Shown here piece after piece: positions 1-6,248 of a stretch of DNA of 6,339 nt; position 1 is the stretch's first letter; each line of letters starts with the position of its first letter. The DNA comes from Rhodanobacter sp. Its GTDB lineage: Bacteria; Pseudomonadota; Gammaproteobacteria; Xanthomonadales; Rhodanobacteraceae. Below the pieces are notes generated by a model that had not been told where the DNA came from, searched no databases, and worked only from the letters and a program-made list of their open reading frames with translations. The stretch is taken from NCBI GenBank assembly GCA_026193555.1, contig JAPHUU010000296.1, forward strand, positions 1 to 6,339, in the 5' to 3' direction. A program made the position numbers and the translations under genes.

Positions 1-582
1 CAGTGGGACGGCTACCCGCTGCATGGCGCACTGGGCGAAATCCTGCGCGAGGAAACGCCTGAAGTGTTCGAGCAGGCGGGCATCGCGCCCGAGGTGCTGG
101 TGCTGCGCGGCGCGATCGGTGATCGCGACAGTCTCGACTACCTGCGCGACACGCTCGGCGTGCTGGCGGGTCTGCTTGACATCGGCGGTACCGCGATCCT
201 CGATCCGCAGATTCTCAGCCTGTTCGGCGATCAGGCCTGGCGTCGCCACTATCTGGTCAGCGGCGGTGCGCCGCCGCGGCATCATGTGCTGATCCTGTGC
301 AACGCAGAGGACACCGCTGGCCGCTCGTGGGTGCACACCCGCGGCATGCGCAAGTTCGGTCGCCCGGACCTGAGCATCCGCAACGTGCCGGATCGGGCGA
401 TCGATCAGGCCGGCGCGCTGTGCGAACGACTGGTCGAGCTGCAGGCGCTGGGTGCGCACTTCAGCGCCGGTCAGCCGCTGGAGGTGGACGGTCTGGTCGG
501 CGGTCTCGTGGCGCAACCGGGCGGCAGCCTCGACGACCCTCAATTCAGCAATACCCACGTGGCATTTCACTGGCCGGAGTGA
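1..582 (+). CDS. Hypothetical protein, 3' part only (5' end outside the window)
   Basis: The reading frame is open from base 1 and ends with TGA at 580-582, giving at least 193 residues. The true start lies upstream of the window: a GTG at 64 is in frame, but the codons before it read as ordinary coding sequence (Q-W-D-G-Y-P-L-H-G-A), so I do not use it as the start. The product looks soluble, with no membrane segment or signal peptide in the visible part. The most distinctive stretch is WVHTRGMRKFGRPDLSIRNV at about residues 110-129 of the visible part, a patch of conserved-looking W, H, R, G and P residues that suggests a real family. It weakly recalls the DUF4261-type motif with a T-x-G-hydrophobic-x-x-F-G-x-P core, but I cannot confirm that. 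The gene converges on mutM with an 18-nt gap. No function is proposed. Confidence 0.8.
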   Translation, partial: QWDGYPLHGALGEILREETPEVFEQAGIAPEVLVLRGAIGDRDSLDYLRDTLGVLAGLLDIGGTAILDPQILSLFGDQAWRRHYLVSGGAPPRHHVLILCNAEDTAGRSWVHTRGMRKFGRPDLSIRNVPDRAIDQAGALCERLVELQALGAHFSAGQPLEVDGLVGGLVAQPGGSLDDPQFSNTHVAFHWPE

Positions 583-600
583 TCCGGCAGGCGGCGCCGG

Positions 601-1428
601 TCAGCGCTGGCAGCGCGGACACCAGAAGGTCGAGCGCTGGCCCAGCGCGGCCTGGCGGATCGCGCTGCCGCACACGCGGCACGGTAAGCCGGCACGGCCG
701 TAGACATTCAGTTCGCGGAAGAAGTAGCCGGGCGCGCCATCGGGGTTGAGGAAGTCGCGCAGGGTGGTGCCGCCGCGCTCGATCGCCCAGCCGAGGATGC
801 GCTTCACTTCCGCGGCCAGTCGCGCATATCGCAGGCGCGAGACCGCGCCGGCGGCACGGCGCGGGTCGATGCCGGCGGCGAACAGGGTTTCGCTGGCATA
901 GATGTTGCCCACGCCGACGACCACCGCGTTGTCCATCAGGAACAGCTTCACGGCGGCGCGGCGGCGGCGCGAGAGCTGCCACAGCAGGTCGCCATCGAAC
1001 GCCTCGGTCAGCGGCTCGGGGCCGAGCTGCTTCAGCAAGGTGTGGATTTCGCCGGGCGCCTGCCACAGCAGGCAACCGAAGCGGCGCGGATCGGTGAAGC
1101 GCAGGATGCGCGCCGCTCCGGTTGCGCCGCGCTCCACGGCGATATCGACATGGTCGTGCGTGCCGACCGGCGCATCCGGCGGCAGCACGCGCAGCACGCC
1201 GGACATGCCCAAGTGCAGCAGCGCGCTGCCGGCCGCGGTATGCAGCAGCAGGTATTTCGCGCGTCGCTCCACCGCCTCGATGCGCTGCCCGGGCAGCAGC
1301 TCGCTGATCTCGGGGGGAATCGGCCAGCGCAGGTCGGCGCGGCGCAGGGTCACCCCCAGCACGCGTCGGCCGATCAGGTGTGGCGCGATGCCGCGACGGG
1401 TGGTTTCGACTTCGGGCAGCTCAGGCAA
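601..1428 (-). CDS. mutM: Formamidopyrimidine-DNA glycosylase / AP lyase (MutM, Fpg)
   Basis: This base-excision repair enzyme removes 8-oxoguanine and ring-opened purines from DNA and cleaves the resulting abasic site. The 275 residues (E. coli MutM has 269) carry all family landmarks. The N-terminus is [10 protein letters not shown], with the catalytic proline at residue 2 and the catalytic glutamate at 3. K58 lies in RRAKYLLL, and DPRRFG lies at 113-118. The helix-two-turn-helix core is GVGNIYASE at 172-180. A C-terminal C4 zinc finger uses C250, C253, C270 and C273, with R265 in the GQRSTFWC segment. The start is TTG (complement of 1426-1428), fixed by the need for proline at position 2; a GGAG ribosome site lies about 8 nt upstream. 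It is the last gene of the cluster, 15 nt after the DUF4340-type gene, so it is probably co-transcribed. Nothing essential is missing. Confidence 0.97.
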   Translation of the reverse strand: MPELPEVETTRRGIAPHLIGRRVLGVTLRRADLRWPIPPEISELLPGQRIEAVERRAKYLLLHTAAGSALLHLGMSGVLRVLPPDAPVGTHDHVDIAVERGATGAARILRFTDPRRFGCLLWQAPGEIHTLLKQLGPEPLTEAFDGDLLWQLSRRRRAAVKLFLMDNAVVVGVGNIYASETLFAAGIDPRRAAGAVSRLRYARLAAEVKRILGWAIERGGTTLRDFLNPDGAPGYFFRELNVYGRAGLPCRVCGSAIRQAALGQRSTFWCPRCQR

Positions 1429-1443
1429 GGGCGCTCCGGTGGC

Positions 1444-1935
1444 TCAATGCAGGTCGGTGGTCCGCAGCGCGGGTGAGCGGGGCATGTAGCGCTCGGACAC
1501 CAGCGCAATGCGCTGGCCCACGCGCACATAGTGCTGCGGTCCGGTGACCGAGGTTTCGCCGAATTCCAGCGCCTGTCCGTCCAGGTCGAGCACCGCGCGC
1601 GGCGGCACCAGCCCGATCTTCGCCGGATCGAAATCGCTTGCCGGTCGCCAGCTGAGTACGCTGGCGGCGGCAGTGCCGGCAAGCTCGTCCAGGCGCCCGT
1701 CAATGGCACGTGCCGGGGTGCCGTCGATCCGCCACCAGTGTCCGGCGCGCTTCTCGTAGTGCATGGTCGGCGCACCGGGCAGGGTTAGTGCGACATGGGT
1801 GATGGCGGCGGGATCGAGCGCCAGCAGGGTGCCCGGTTCGTCGAGCGCGTCGCGACGCAGTTGCCAGCCGGCCACCGCCAGCAGCGTGGTGACGGCAGCC
1901 AGCAGAAGCAGGCGTTGGCGGCTGGCGCGTTTCAT
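1444..1935 (-). CDS. DUF4340-type membrane-anchored protein
   Basis: This is a 163-residue protein with a basic N-terminus (MKRASRQR) followed by one hydrophobic helix at about residues 9-25, so it is probably anchored in the inner membrane with the rest outside the cytoplasm. The body alternates short beta-like stretches. The segment from about 102 to 146 (FDPAKIGLVPPRAVLDL, then EFGETSVTGPQHYVRV) matches my memory of the DUF4340 pattern, in which a 'GL-x-PP' turn is followed by a lipophilic strand, 'GE' and 'YVRVG'. DUF4340 proteins of gliding-type ABC systems are often much longer, with repeated units; this one looks like a single unit. No enzyme motif is visible. The gene starts 3 nt after the GldG-like gene stops and has only a weak ribosome site, which suggests translational coupling. 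Its role is presumably as an accessory part of the adjacent ABC machine (inference). Confidence 0.85.
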   Translation of the reverse strand: MKRASRQRLLLLAAVTTLLAVAGWQLRRDALDEPGTLLALDPAAITHVALTLPGAPTMHYEKRAGHWWRIDGTPARAIDGRLDELAGTAAASVLSWRPASDFDPAKIGLVPPRAVLDLDGQALEFGETSVTGPQHYVRVGQRIALVSERYMPRSPALRTTDLH

Positions 1936-1938
1936 CGC

Positions 1939-3294
1939 TCAGCGCCGACGCCGACGCCACACGATCAACCCGCCGAGCAGCAGCAGCAGCAGCGGCAGCA
2001 CGATCAGGAAGCCGACGCTGATCAGATTCAATTCGCCCTGCGAGATCTGCAGCAGCCGATCCGGGGCGCCGCGTGCGGGGACGTCGACCAGCTTGTCGTC
2101 ACCGAGCAGCCAGTCGAACACACGCTCACCCAGCGCCCGGTTGCCGCCATTGCCGAGGAAGGTATTGGAGAGGAAATCACCGTCACCGATCACCACGACC
2201 CGCTGTTCGCTCTTGTCCGGGCTGGGCGACAGGCGGCTCAGGGCGAAGCCGAAATCCAGCGGCCCTTTCAGTTCGCCGGCGGTGGCGTCGAAGCGGATGT
2301 TCGAGGGCTTCGCATTGTCGATCGGCTTGAATTCGGTCCAGCTCTGCGCGCTGGAACGCAGGAACGCCTTGACGTCCCAGTCCGACCTCGTCACCTGGGC
2401 CAGCGCCGAGACCTGCGGAAACAGGGTGGTCAACACGAAGCCACGGGTGATCGCCTGCGGCGGGTAATCGCCCAGCGTGATGTTGCGGGGATCGTGCAGT
2501 CCGAGCGCCGCGCCGGAACCATCGACCAGCACACCGGGAAGTACCCGCACCCCCAGTGTGGCGGCCAGCGGCGCCAGGCCGAGGTCGCTATTGCCCGGCT
2601 CGGTCAGCCACAGCAGGTTGCCGCCGTTCTGCACATAGGTGACCAGCGCCTGCACCGCGCCCGGCGCCAACGCCAGCGAAGGGCTCGCCAGCACCACAAG
2701 ATCGGTGCCCTGCGGCACCGCGGTGACCTGGGCGAAGTTCAGCGGCACCGCACGCAAGCCGCTTCCTTCGAGTTGCGTGATGAAGGTGCCGAGGCCGTCA
2801 TTCGCCTGACCGTCGGCGCGCCGTTCGCCGTCGCCGGTGACAAAGGCCACGATGCGGTCGTTGCCACGGATCAGCCGCTCCAGTGCGTTGGTCAGGCTGC
2901 GTTCGGACAACTCGTCCAGCCGCTGTTCGCGGTCGCGGTAGTGCAGGATCAGTGCGCCATCGACGGTAATTCCCAGTTCGCGCATCCTGGCCGGATCCAG
3001 CTGTGGATCGACGAAACGCAGGCTGATGTCGTGCTTCACCTGCTGGTAGCGCTGCAGAAACCCGGCCACGGTCTGGCGCAGGTTGCCCTGCGGGTTGGCG
3101 TAGCTGACGATGTCGACCGGGCCATCGAGCCTGGCCAGCACGGCGCGGCTTTCCGCCGACAGGCTGGCACGGCCGTTGGCGGTCCAGTCGGCCACGTGCG
3201 CGTAACGGCTGCTGAGGTAGCCCAGCGCGCCAGCGGCAAGCACCAGCAGCAGCGCGAACAGCCAGCCGTCCAGACGTCTCAATAGATGGCGCAT
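1939..3294 (-). CDS. GldG-like ABC transport auxiliary protein
   Basis: A 451-residue protein of the GldG / ABC_transp_aux type, the auxiliary component paired with GldA-GldF ABC exporters. It has one N-terminal membrane helix (about 9-29), a large domain of some 390 residues, and a C-terminal helix (about 424-446) followed directly by five arginines. Basic residues flank both ends, so both termini should be cytoplasmic and the middle periplasmic. Inside, RYQQVKHDISLRFVDPQLDP, a TGDGER segment, TDLVVLASPSLAL, NGGNLLWLTEPG and VVVIGDGDFLSN form the sort of Rossmann/GATase-like core seen in the family. The frame stays open upstream to 3684, but that part overlaps the permease. The ATG at 3294 is preferred because it gives a proper membrane anchor and overlaps the permease stop by one base (TGATG). 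The family is known from Bacteroidetes gliding; here its function and substrate are unknown. Confidence 0.9.
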   Translation of the reverse strand: MRHLLRRLDGWLFALLLVLAAGALGYLSSRYAHVADWTANGRASLSAESRAVLARLDGPVDIVSYANPQGNLRQTVAGFLQRYQQVKHDISLRFVDPQLDPARMRELGITVDGALILHYRDREQRLDELSERSLTNALERLIRGNDRIVAFVTGDGERRADGQANDGLGTFITQLEGSGLRAVPLNFAQVTAVPQGTDLVVLASPSLALAPGAVQALVTYVQNGGNLLWLTEPGNSDLGLAPLAATLGVRVLPGVLVDGSGAALGLHDPRNITLGDYPPQAITRGFVLTTLFPQVSALAQVTRSDWDVKAFLRSSAQSWTEFKPIDNAKPSNIRFDATAGELKGPLDFGFALSRLSPSPDKSEQRVVVIGDGDFLSNTFLGNGGNRALGERVFDWLLGDDKLVDVPARGAPDRLLQISQGELNLISVGFLIVLPLLLLLLGGLIVWRRRRR

Positions 3295-4064
3295 CAGCCA
3301 CGCTCCTTGTCGGCGGCAAGCCGTCGTGTGGTCAGAGCCAGGCTCAGCGCGATCAGCAGCACGAACCACAGCAGGTCCGCGCTGGATACCAGACCGCGCA
3401 GCAGCGGCTGCACATGGGTGCTCATCGCCAGCCAGTTGATCGCACCGCCGTTGATGCCGGCCATCTGTGCGCCGAAGTTCACGCTCCACAGCGCCAGTCC
3501 GATGATCAGCGCGGCAGCAGCAGCGATCGCCGGGTGCGAGGCGAAGGTGGAACAGGCCACACCCACCGCCGCCAGTGCGGACAGCATCAGTGCGAGGCCC
3601 AGTGCAGCGGCGGCCAGCTTGCCCCAGTCCAGCCGGGTGGCATGGGCCAGCAGCAGCGGCATCGCCAGCGTCAGCACCAGCCACAGCAGCAGCCAGCCAA
3701 GCAGCGCGAGATACCTGCCGAGCACGATCCGCGAGGCCGGCATGCCGGTGGCGAACAGCAACGGCAGGGTGCCGTTGCGACGATCGCCGGCGATCGCCGA
3801 CATCGTCAGCAGCGGCACCACCAGAAACGCCAGCTGGGCGAGCTGCGCGAGCAGCGGCACCGCGACGAGGTCGGTGAATCCCGGACCGTCCGCCAGTGCG
3901 GCGCGCTGGATCTGCCCGGCCAGGAAGCTACCCAGCAGCAAGGTGTAGTTCCATGCCAGCCAGGCCAGGGTCAGTGCCGCCAGCACCCAGGCCAGCGGGC
4001 GCACGACCAGGCGGCGCCATTCCAGCCGGATCACCGCGAGGGTCTGCATCAGGGCGTCGCTCAT
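3294..4064 (-). CDS. ABC-2 / GldF-like permease
   Basis: A 256-residue integral membrane protein forming the transmembrane part of an ABC-2 type exporter. Six hydrophobic segments can be seen at about residues 23-45, 66-92, 118-140, 150-172, 178-197 and 231-247. Between the second and third lies GDRRNGTLPLLFATGMPASR (93-112), the cytoplasmic coupling segment typical of ABC-2 permeases (acidic, R-x-x-G-T-L, then a stretch ending in P). Near the end, STHVQPLLRGLVSSADLLWF (215-234) resembles the GldF/NosY signature of H, R-G and D before the last helix. The ATG at 4064 overlaps the stop of the ATPase gene in an ATGA arrangement. The frame is open further upstream but only as out-of-frame translation of the ATPase gene. 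It presumably pairs with that ATPase; the substrate is unknown. Confidence 0.92.
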   Translation of the reverse strand: MSDALMQTLAVIRLEWRRLVVRPLAWVLAALTLAWLAWNYTLLLGSFLAGQIQRAALADGPGFTDLVAVPLLAQLAQLAFLVVPLLTMSAIAGDRRNGTLPLLFATGMPASRIVLGRYLALLGWLLLWLVLTLAMPLLLAHATRLDWGKLAAAALGLALMLSALAAVGVACSTFASHPAIAAAAALIIGLALWSVNFGAQMAGINGGAINWLAMSTHVQPLLRGLVSSADLLWFVLLIALSLALTTRRLAADKERG

Positions 4065-4825
4065 GCCGCGCGCGCCGGGTGGGTGTGGCCGTGCATCGCG
4101 ATGTCGAAGAAGGTCTTTTCCAGCGCGGCATGGCCGTCCGCATCGATCGGGCCATCGTGTCGCAAGATGCCCTCGTGCAGGATCGCCACCCGGTCGCATA
4201 CCGCAGTCACCTCGGCCAGCAGATGGGTGGAAAGGATCACCGCCGTACCCGCGGCGGCCTGTTCCCGGATCAGCGAGCGCAAGGCAGCGACCTGCACCGG
4301 ATCCAGCGCATTGGCCGGCTCGTCCAGCACCAGCAACGCCGGCTGGTGCAGCAGGGCACAGGCGACGCCCAGCCGCTGGCGCTGGCCTTGCGACAGCACG
4401 CCGGCCAGCCTTCGGGCCAGCGGCTGCAATTCCAGGCGCTCGATGATGTTGGTTCGCGCCTGGCGCAAGGCCGCGCCGTTCAGGCCGCGCAATCGGCCAT
4501 GCGCATCGAGATGCTCGCTGACGGTCAGTTCGGCCCACAACGGCGCGCGTTCGGGCAGCCAGCCGATCAGTCGGCGTGCCAGCTCCGGCCGTTCCAGGAA
4601 GTCCTCGCCGTTCAGCTGGATGCTGCCGCTGTCGGGGCGCAGCGCGCCGGCAATCATCGACAGGGTGGTCGATTTGCCCGCGCCATTGACCCCGAGCAGG
4701 CCCAGCACCTGGCCACCTTGCAGGCTCAGGCTGAGGTTCTGCACCGCCTGCCTGCCGGCGCGACGGCGATTGATCTGCTCCAGCTGCAGGACGGTCTTGG
4801 ACGTGGCCGGGATCTTTGAAGTCAT
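4061..4825 (-). CDS. ABC transporter ATP-binding protein (GldA/CcmA type)
   Basis: A 254-residue cytoplasmic ATPase that should power the adjacent permease. Motifs in order are Walker A GVNGAGKST at 45-53 with K51, the signature LSQGQRQRLG at 144-153, Walker B LLVLDEP at 164-170 with D168 and E169, the D-loop ALDP at 173-176, and the switch histidine H201 in STHLLAE. At the Q-loop the sequence reads GWLPERAPLWAELTV (88-102), with glutamate E92 where many ABC proteins carry glutamine; this 'LPE' form is, from memory, common in the GldA/NatA-like branch. The last residues (LEKTFFDIAMHG) match the usual C-terminal 'LE-x-x-F' ending. The ATG at 4825 has little Shine-Dalgarno sequence: an AGG is present but sits only 2 nt from the start. 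It is the first gene of the cluster. Confidence 0.95.
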   Translation of the reverse strand: MTSKIPATSKTVLQLEQINRRRAGRQAVQNLSLSLQGGQVLGLLGVNGAGKSTTLSMIAGALRPDSGSIQLNGEDFLERPELARRLIGWLPERAPLWAELTVSEHLDAHGRLRGLNGAALRQARTNIIERLELQPLARRLAGVLSQGQRQRLGVACALLHQPALLVLDEPANALDPVQVAALRSLIREQAAAGTAVILSTHLLAEVTAVCDRVAILHEGILRHDGPIDADGHAALEKTFFDIAMHGHTHPARAA

Positions 4826-5001
4826 TGCCTGATTGTCACGTCGACCCCATAGTTAAACAACAGCAAAAATGGTTATCGTTGTTTGTACAACACATTCACG
4901 TACGTCTCTTGGCCGACTGCTACCATTGTGTGTCGCGCCATGCTGGCGGGTACGGAAACCCCCGACTAGACTTTTTCAACCCACATACCCCGGTGTTTTC
5001 C
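4826..5001. promoter_or_regulatory. Divergent promoter region between the ABC cluster and the desaturase gene
   Basis: These 176 bases separate two divergent genes and must contain the promoters of both. The part from about 4848 to 4900 is far richer in A and T than the rest of the window. For the rightward gene an extended -10-like TGCTACCAT lies at 4918-4926, without a good -35 at normal spacing; TAGACT at 4967-4972 is another weak candidate. For the leftward gene I find no convincing pair of boxes. Small symmetric elements occur at 4855-4891, 4898-4905 (perfect ACGTACGT) and 4936-4948 (CGCCA-TGC-TGGCG), and could be operator sites. Region identity is secure; the individual sites are guesses. 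Confidence 0.6.
4855..4891. repeat. Overlapping inverted repeats AAACAAC/GTTGTTT and GTTGT/ACAAC
   Basis: AAACAAC at 4855-4861 and GTTGTTT at 4878-4884 are exact reverse complements separated by 16 nt. The second arm is also the left half of a tighter dyad, GTTGT (4878-4882), four bases, ACAAC (4887-4891), which contains the perfect palindrome TTGTACAA (4883-4890). So one half-site is shared by two possible dyads. It lies in the AT-rich part of the divergent promoter region. A transcription factor site is plausible, for example one controlling the desaturase, but I match it to no known consensus. Confidence 0.5.
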
Positions 5002-6195
5002 ATGCTCGATGCGGTACTCAATTTCCTGAACGACGGTCTCACCGGCGCCCACTGGGGCTCGATGGTGATCTACATGCTGGTGGTGACCCAGCTCACCATT
5101 TTCACGGTGACCCTGTATCTGCACCGCAGCCAGACCCATCGTGGCGTGGACTTTCATCCGGCGCTGGCGCACTTCTTCCGCTTCTGGGGCTGGCTGACCA
5201 CCGGCATGGTTACCCGCGAGTGGGTGGCGGTGCATCGCAAGCACCACGCCAAGGTCGAGACCGAGGAAGACCCGCACAGCCCGATGATCTACGGCATCAA
5301 AAAGGTGTTCTGGGATGGTGTGTCGCTGTATCGCGACGCCTGCGAATCCAAGGCCGACATGGAACAGTATGGCCGCGGCACCCCGAACGACTGGGTCGAG
5401 AACAAGGTTTACGGCGCCCATCCCTATTGGGGCCCGACCCTGATGCTGCTGATCAGCGTGGCGCTGTTCGGTGTGATCGGCGCGGCCCTCTGGGCGGTGC
5501 AGATGGTCTGGATCCCGTTCTGGGCCGCCGGCTTCGTCAACGGCATCGGCCACTGGGCCGGTTACCGCAATTTCGAGAGCGCCGACACCGCACGCAACCT
5601 GATCCCCTGGGCATTCTGGATCGGTGGTGAAGAGCTGCACAACAATCACCACGCCTTCCCCAGCTCGGCCAAGTTCGCGCTGCGCAAGTGGGAGTTCGAC
5701 ATCGGCTGGGCGGCGATCTGCGGCCTGCGCGCCATCGGCCTGGCCAAGGTGCTGCGCGTGGCACCGTCGCTGGACGTGCGCCCGAACGTCCATCTGCCCG
5801 ATGCGGAGACATTGAAGGCGGTGCTGACCCATCGCTTCCAGGCGATGACCGACTATTACCGCGGCGTGATCGTGCCGACACTGCGCGACGAGGCGCAGCA
5901 TGCAGGCGAAAGCATCAAGGCTGTCCCACGTCGCGTGCGGCTGGCACTGGCCGATGGCGGTCGCTGGCTGGACGGCGAGAACAACGCGAAGTTCCAGGCG
6001 GTGCTGGCCAAGCGTCCAACCTTGCGTACCGTATGCGAGTTCCGTGTGCGTCTGGTGGCATTGATGGAGCAGCGCGGTGCCGAGCAGGCGCTGAAAGGTC
6101 TGCAACAGTGGATCAACGAAGCCGAGCAGAGTGGCATCCGCGCGTTGCAGGATTTCGCGGCACGGCTGAAGGGCTACTCGGTGGCGACTGCCTGA
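5002..6195 (+). CDS. Membrane acyl desaturase (DesA / SCD-like, probably delta-9)
   Basis: A 397-residue inner-membrane di-iron enzyme that should insert a cis double bond into a fatty acyl chain (acyl-CoA or phospholipid-bound) using O2 and an electron carrier. The three histidine boxes are clear: HRSQTH at 41-46, HRKHH at 78-82 and HNNHH at 213-217. NGIGHWAGYRNF at 180-191 supplies the further N and H ligands of the stearoyl-CoA-desaturase class. Hydrophobic segments lie at about 20-40, 53-74, 145-165 and 166-183. After about residue 250 there is a roughly 150-residue C-terminal extension with no membrane helix. The frame is open back to 4816, but the upstream part overlaps the divergent ATPase gene and does not look like protein, so I take ATG 5002; a GTG at 4993 is a possible alternative. 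No strong ribosome site precedes either. Position specificity is inferred from the family, not visible. Confidence 0.93.
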   Translation: MLDAVLNFLNDGLTGAHWGSMVIYMLVVTQLTIFTVTLYLHRSQTHRGVDFHPALAHFFRFWGWLTTGMVTREWVAVHRKHHAKVETEEDPHSPMIYGIKKVFWDGVSLYRDACESKADMEQYGRGTPNDWVENKVYGAHPYWGPTLMLLISVALFGVIGAALWAVQMVWIPFWAAGFVNGIGHWAGYRNFESADTARNLIPWAFWIGGEELHNNHHAFPSSAKFALRKWEFDIGWAAICGLRAIGLAKVLRVAPSLDVRPNVHLPDAETLKAVLTHRFQAMTDYYRGVIVPTLRDEAQHAGESIKAVPRRVRLALADGGRWLDGENNAKFQAVLAKRPTLRTVCEFRVRLVALMEQRGAEQALKGLQQWINEAEQSGIRALQDFAARLKGYSVATA

Positions 6196-6217
6196 GGCCC
6201 GCCTGTCCGCAGGATCG

Positions 6218-6247
6218 AAGAAGCCCGCCGAATGGCGGGCTTTTTTT
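6218..6247 (+). terminator. Rho-independent terminator of the desaturase gene
   Basis: AAGCCCGCC (6221-6229), loop GAAT, and GGCGGGCTT (6234-6242) form a perfect 9-bp GC-rich hairpin. Weaker A/T and G/T pairs extend it to 6218. A run of seven T (6241-6247) follows. It begins 22 nt after the desaturase stop codon. On the opposite strand the tail is CTTCTTCG rather than a T-run, so it should work mainly rightward. Confidence 0.95.
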
Positions 6248-6248
6248 G

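Noticed and set aside
583..600. Possible bidirectional terminator between the convergent genes (CCGGC 584-588 / GCCGG 596-600)
   Set aside because: The stem is only 5 bp with a GC-rich loop, and no T-run follows on either strand, so it is not a convincing intrinsic terminator.
1978..1992. (CAG)5 trinucleotide run
   Set aside because: It encodes the leucine run in the C-terminal membrane helix of the GldG-like protein; leucine-rich helices in GC-rich genomes give this by codon bias.
1795..3285. Long rightward open frame (496 codons) opposite the DUF4340-type and GldG-like genes
   Set aside because: It is very rich in Gln, Arg, Ala and His, as expected for an antisense shadow in GC-rich DNA, and shows no recognisable domain, while the opposite strand has clear families.
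3295..3684. Upstream extension of the GldG-like reading frame to 3684
   Set aside because: It lies entirely within the permease gene in another frame and reads as low-complexity Ala/Gly/Arg/Cys; the ATG at 3294 gives a sensible membrane anchor.
4948..4961. GGGT-ACGGAA-ACCC hairpin in the desaturase leader as a riboswitch or attenuator
   Set aside because: The stem is only 4 bp, with no competing structure or T-run and no match to a known leader motif.
4816..5001. Upstream extension of the desaturase frame to a TTG at 4816
   Set aside because: It would overlap the divergent ATPase gene and fill the whole promoter region; the extra 62 residues show no family resemblance, and desaturases of this type begin near the MLDAVLNFL segment.
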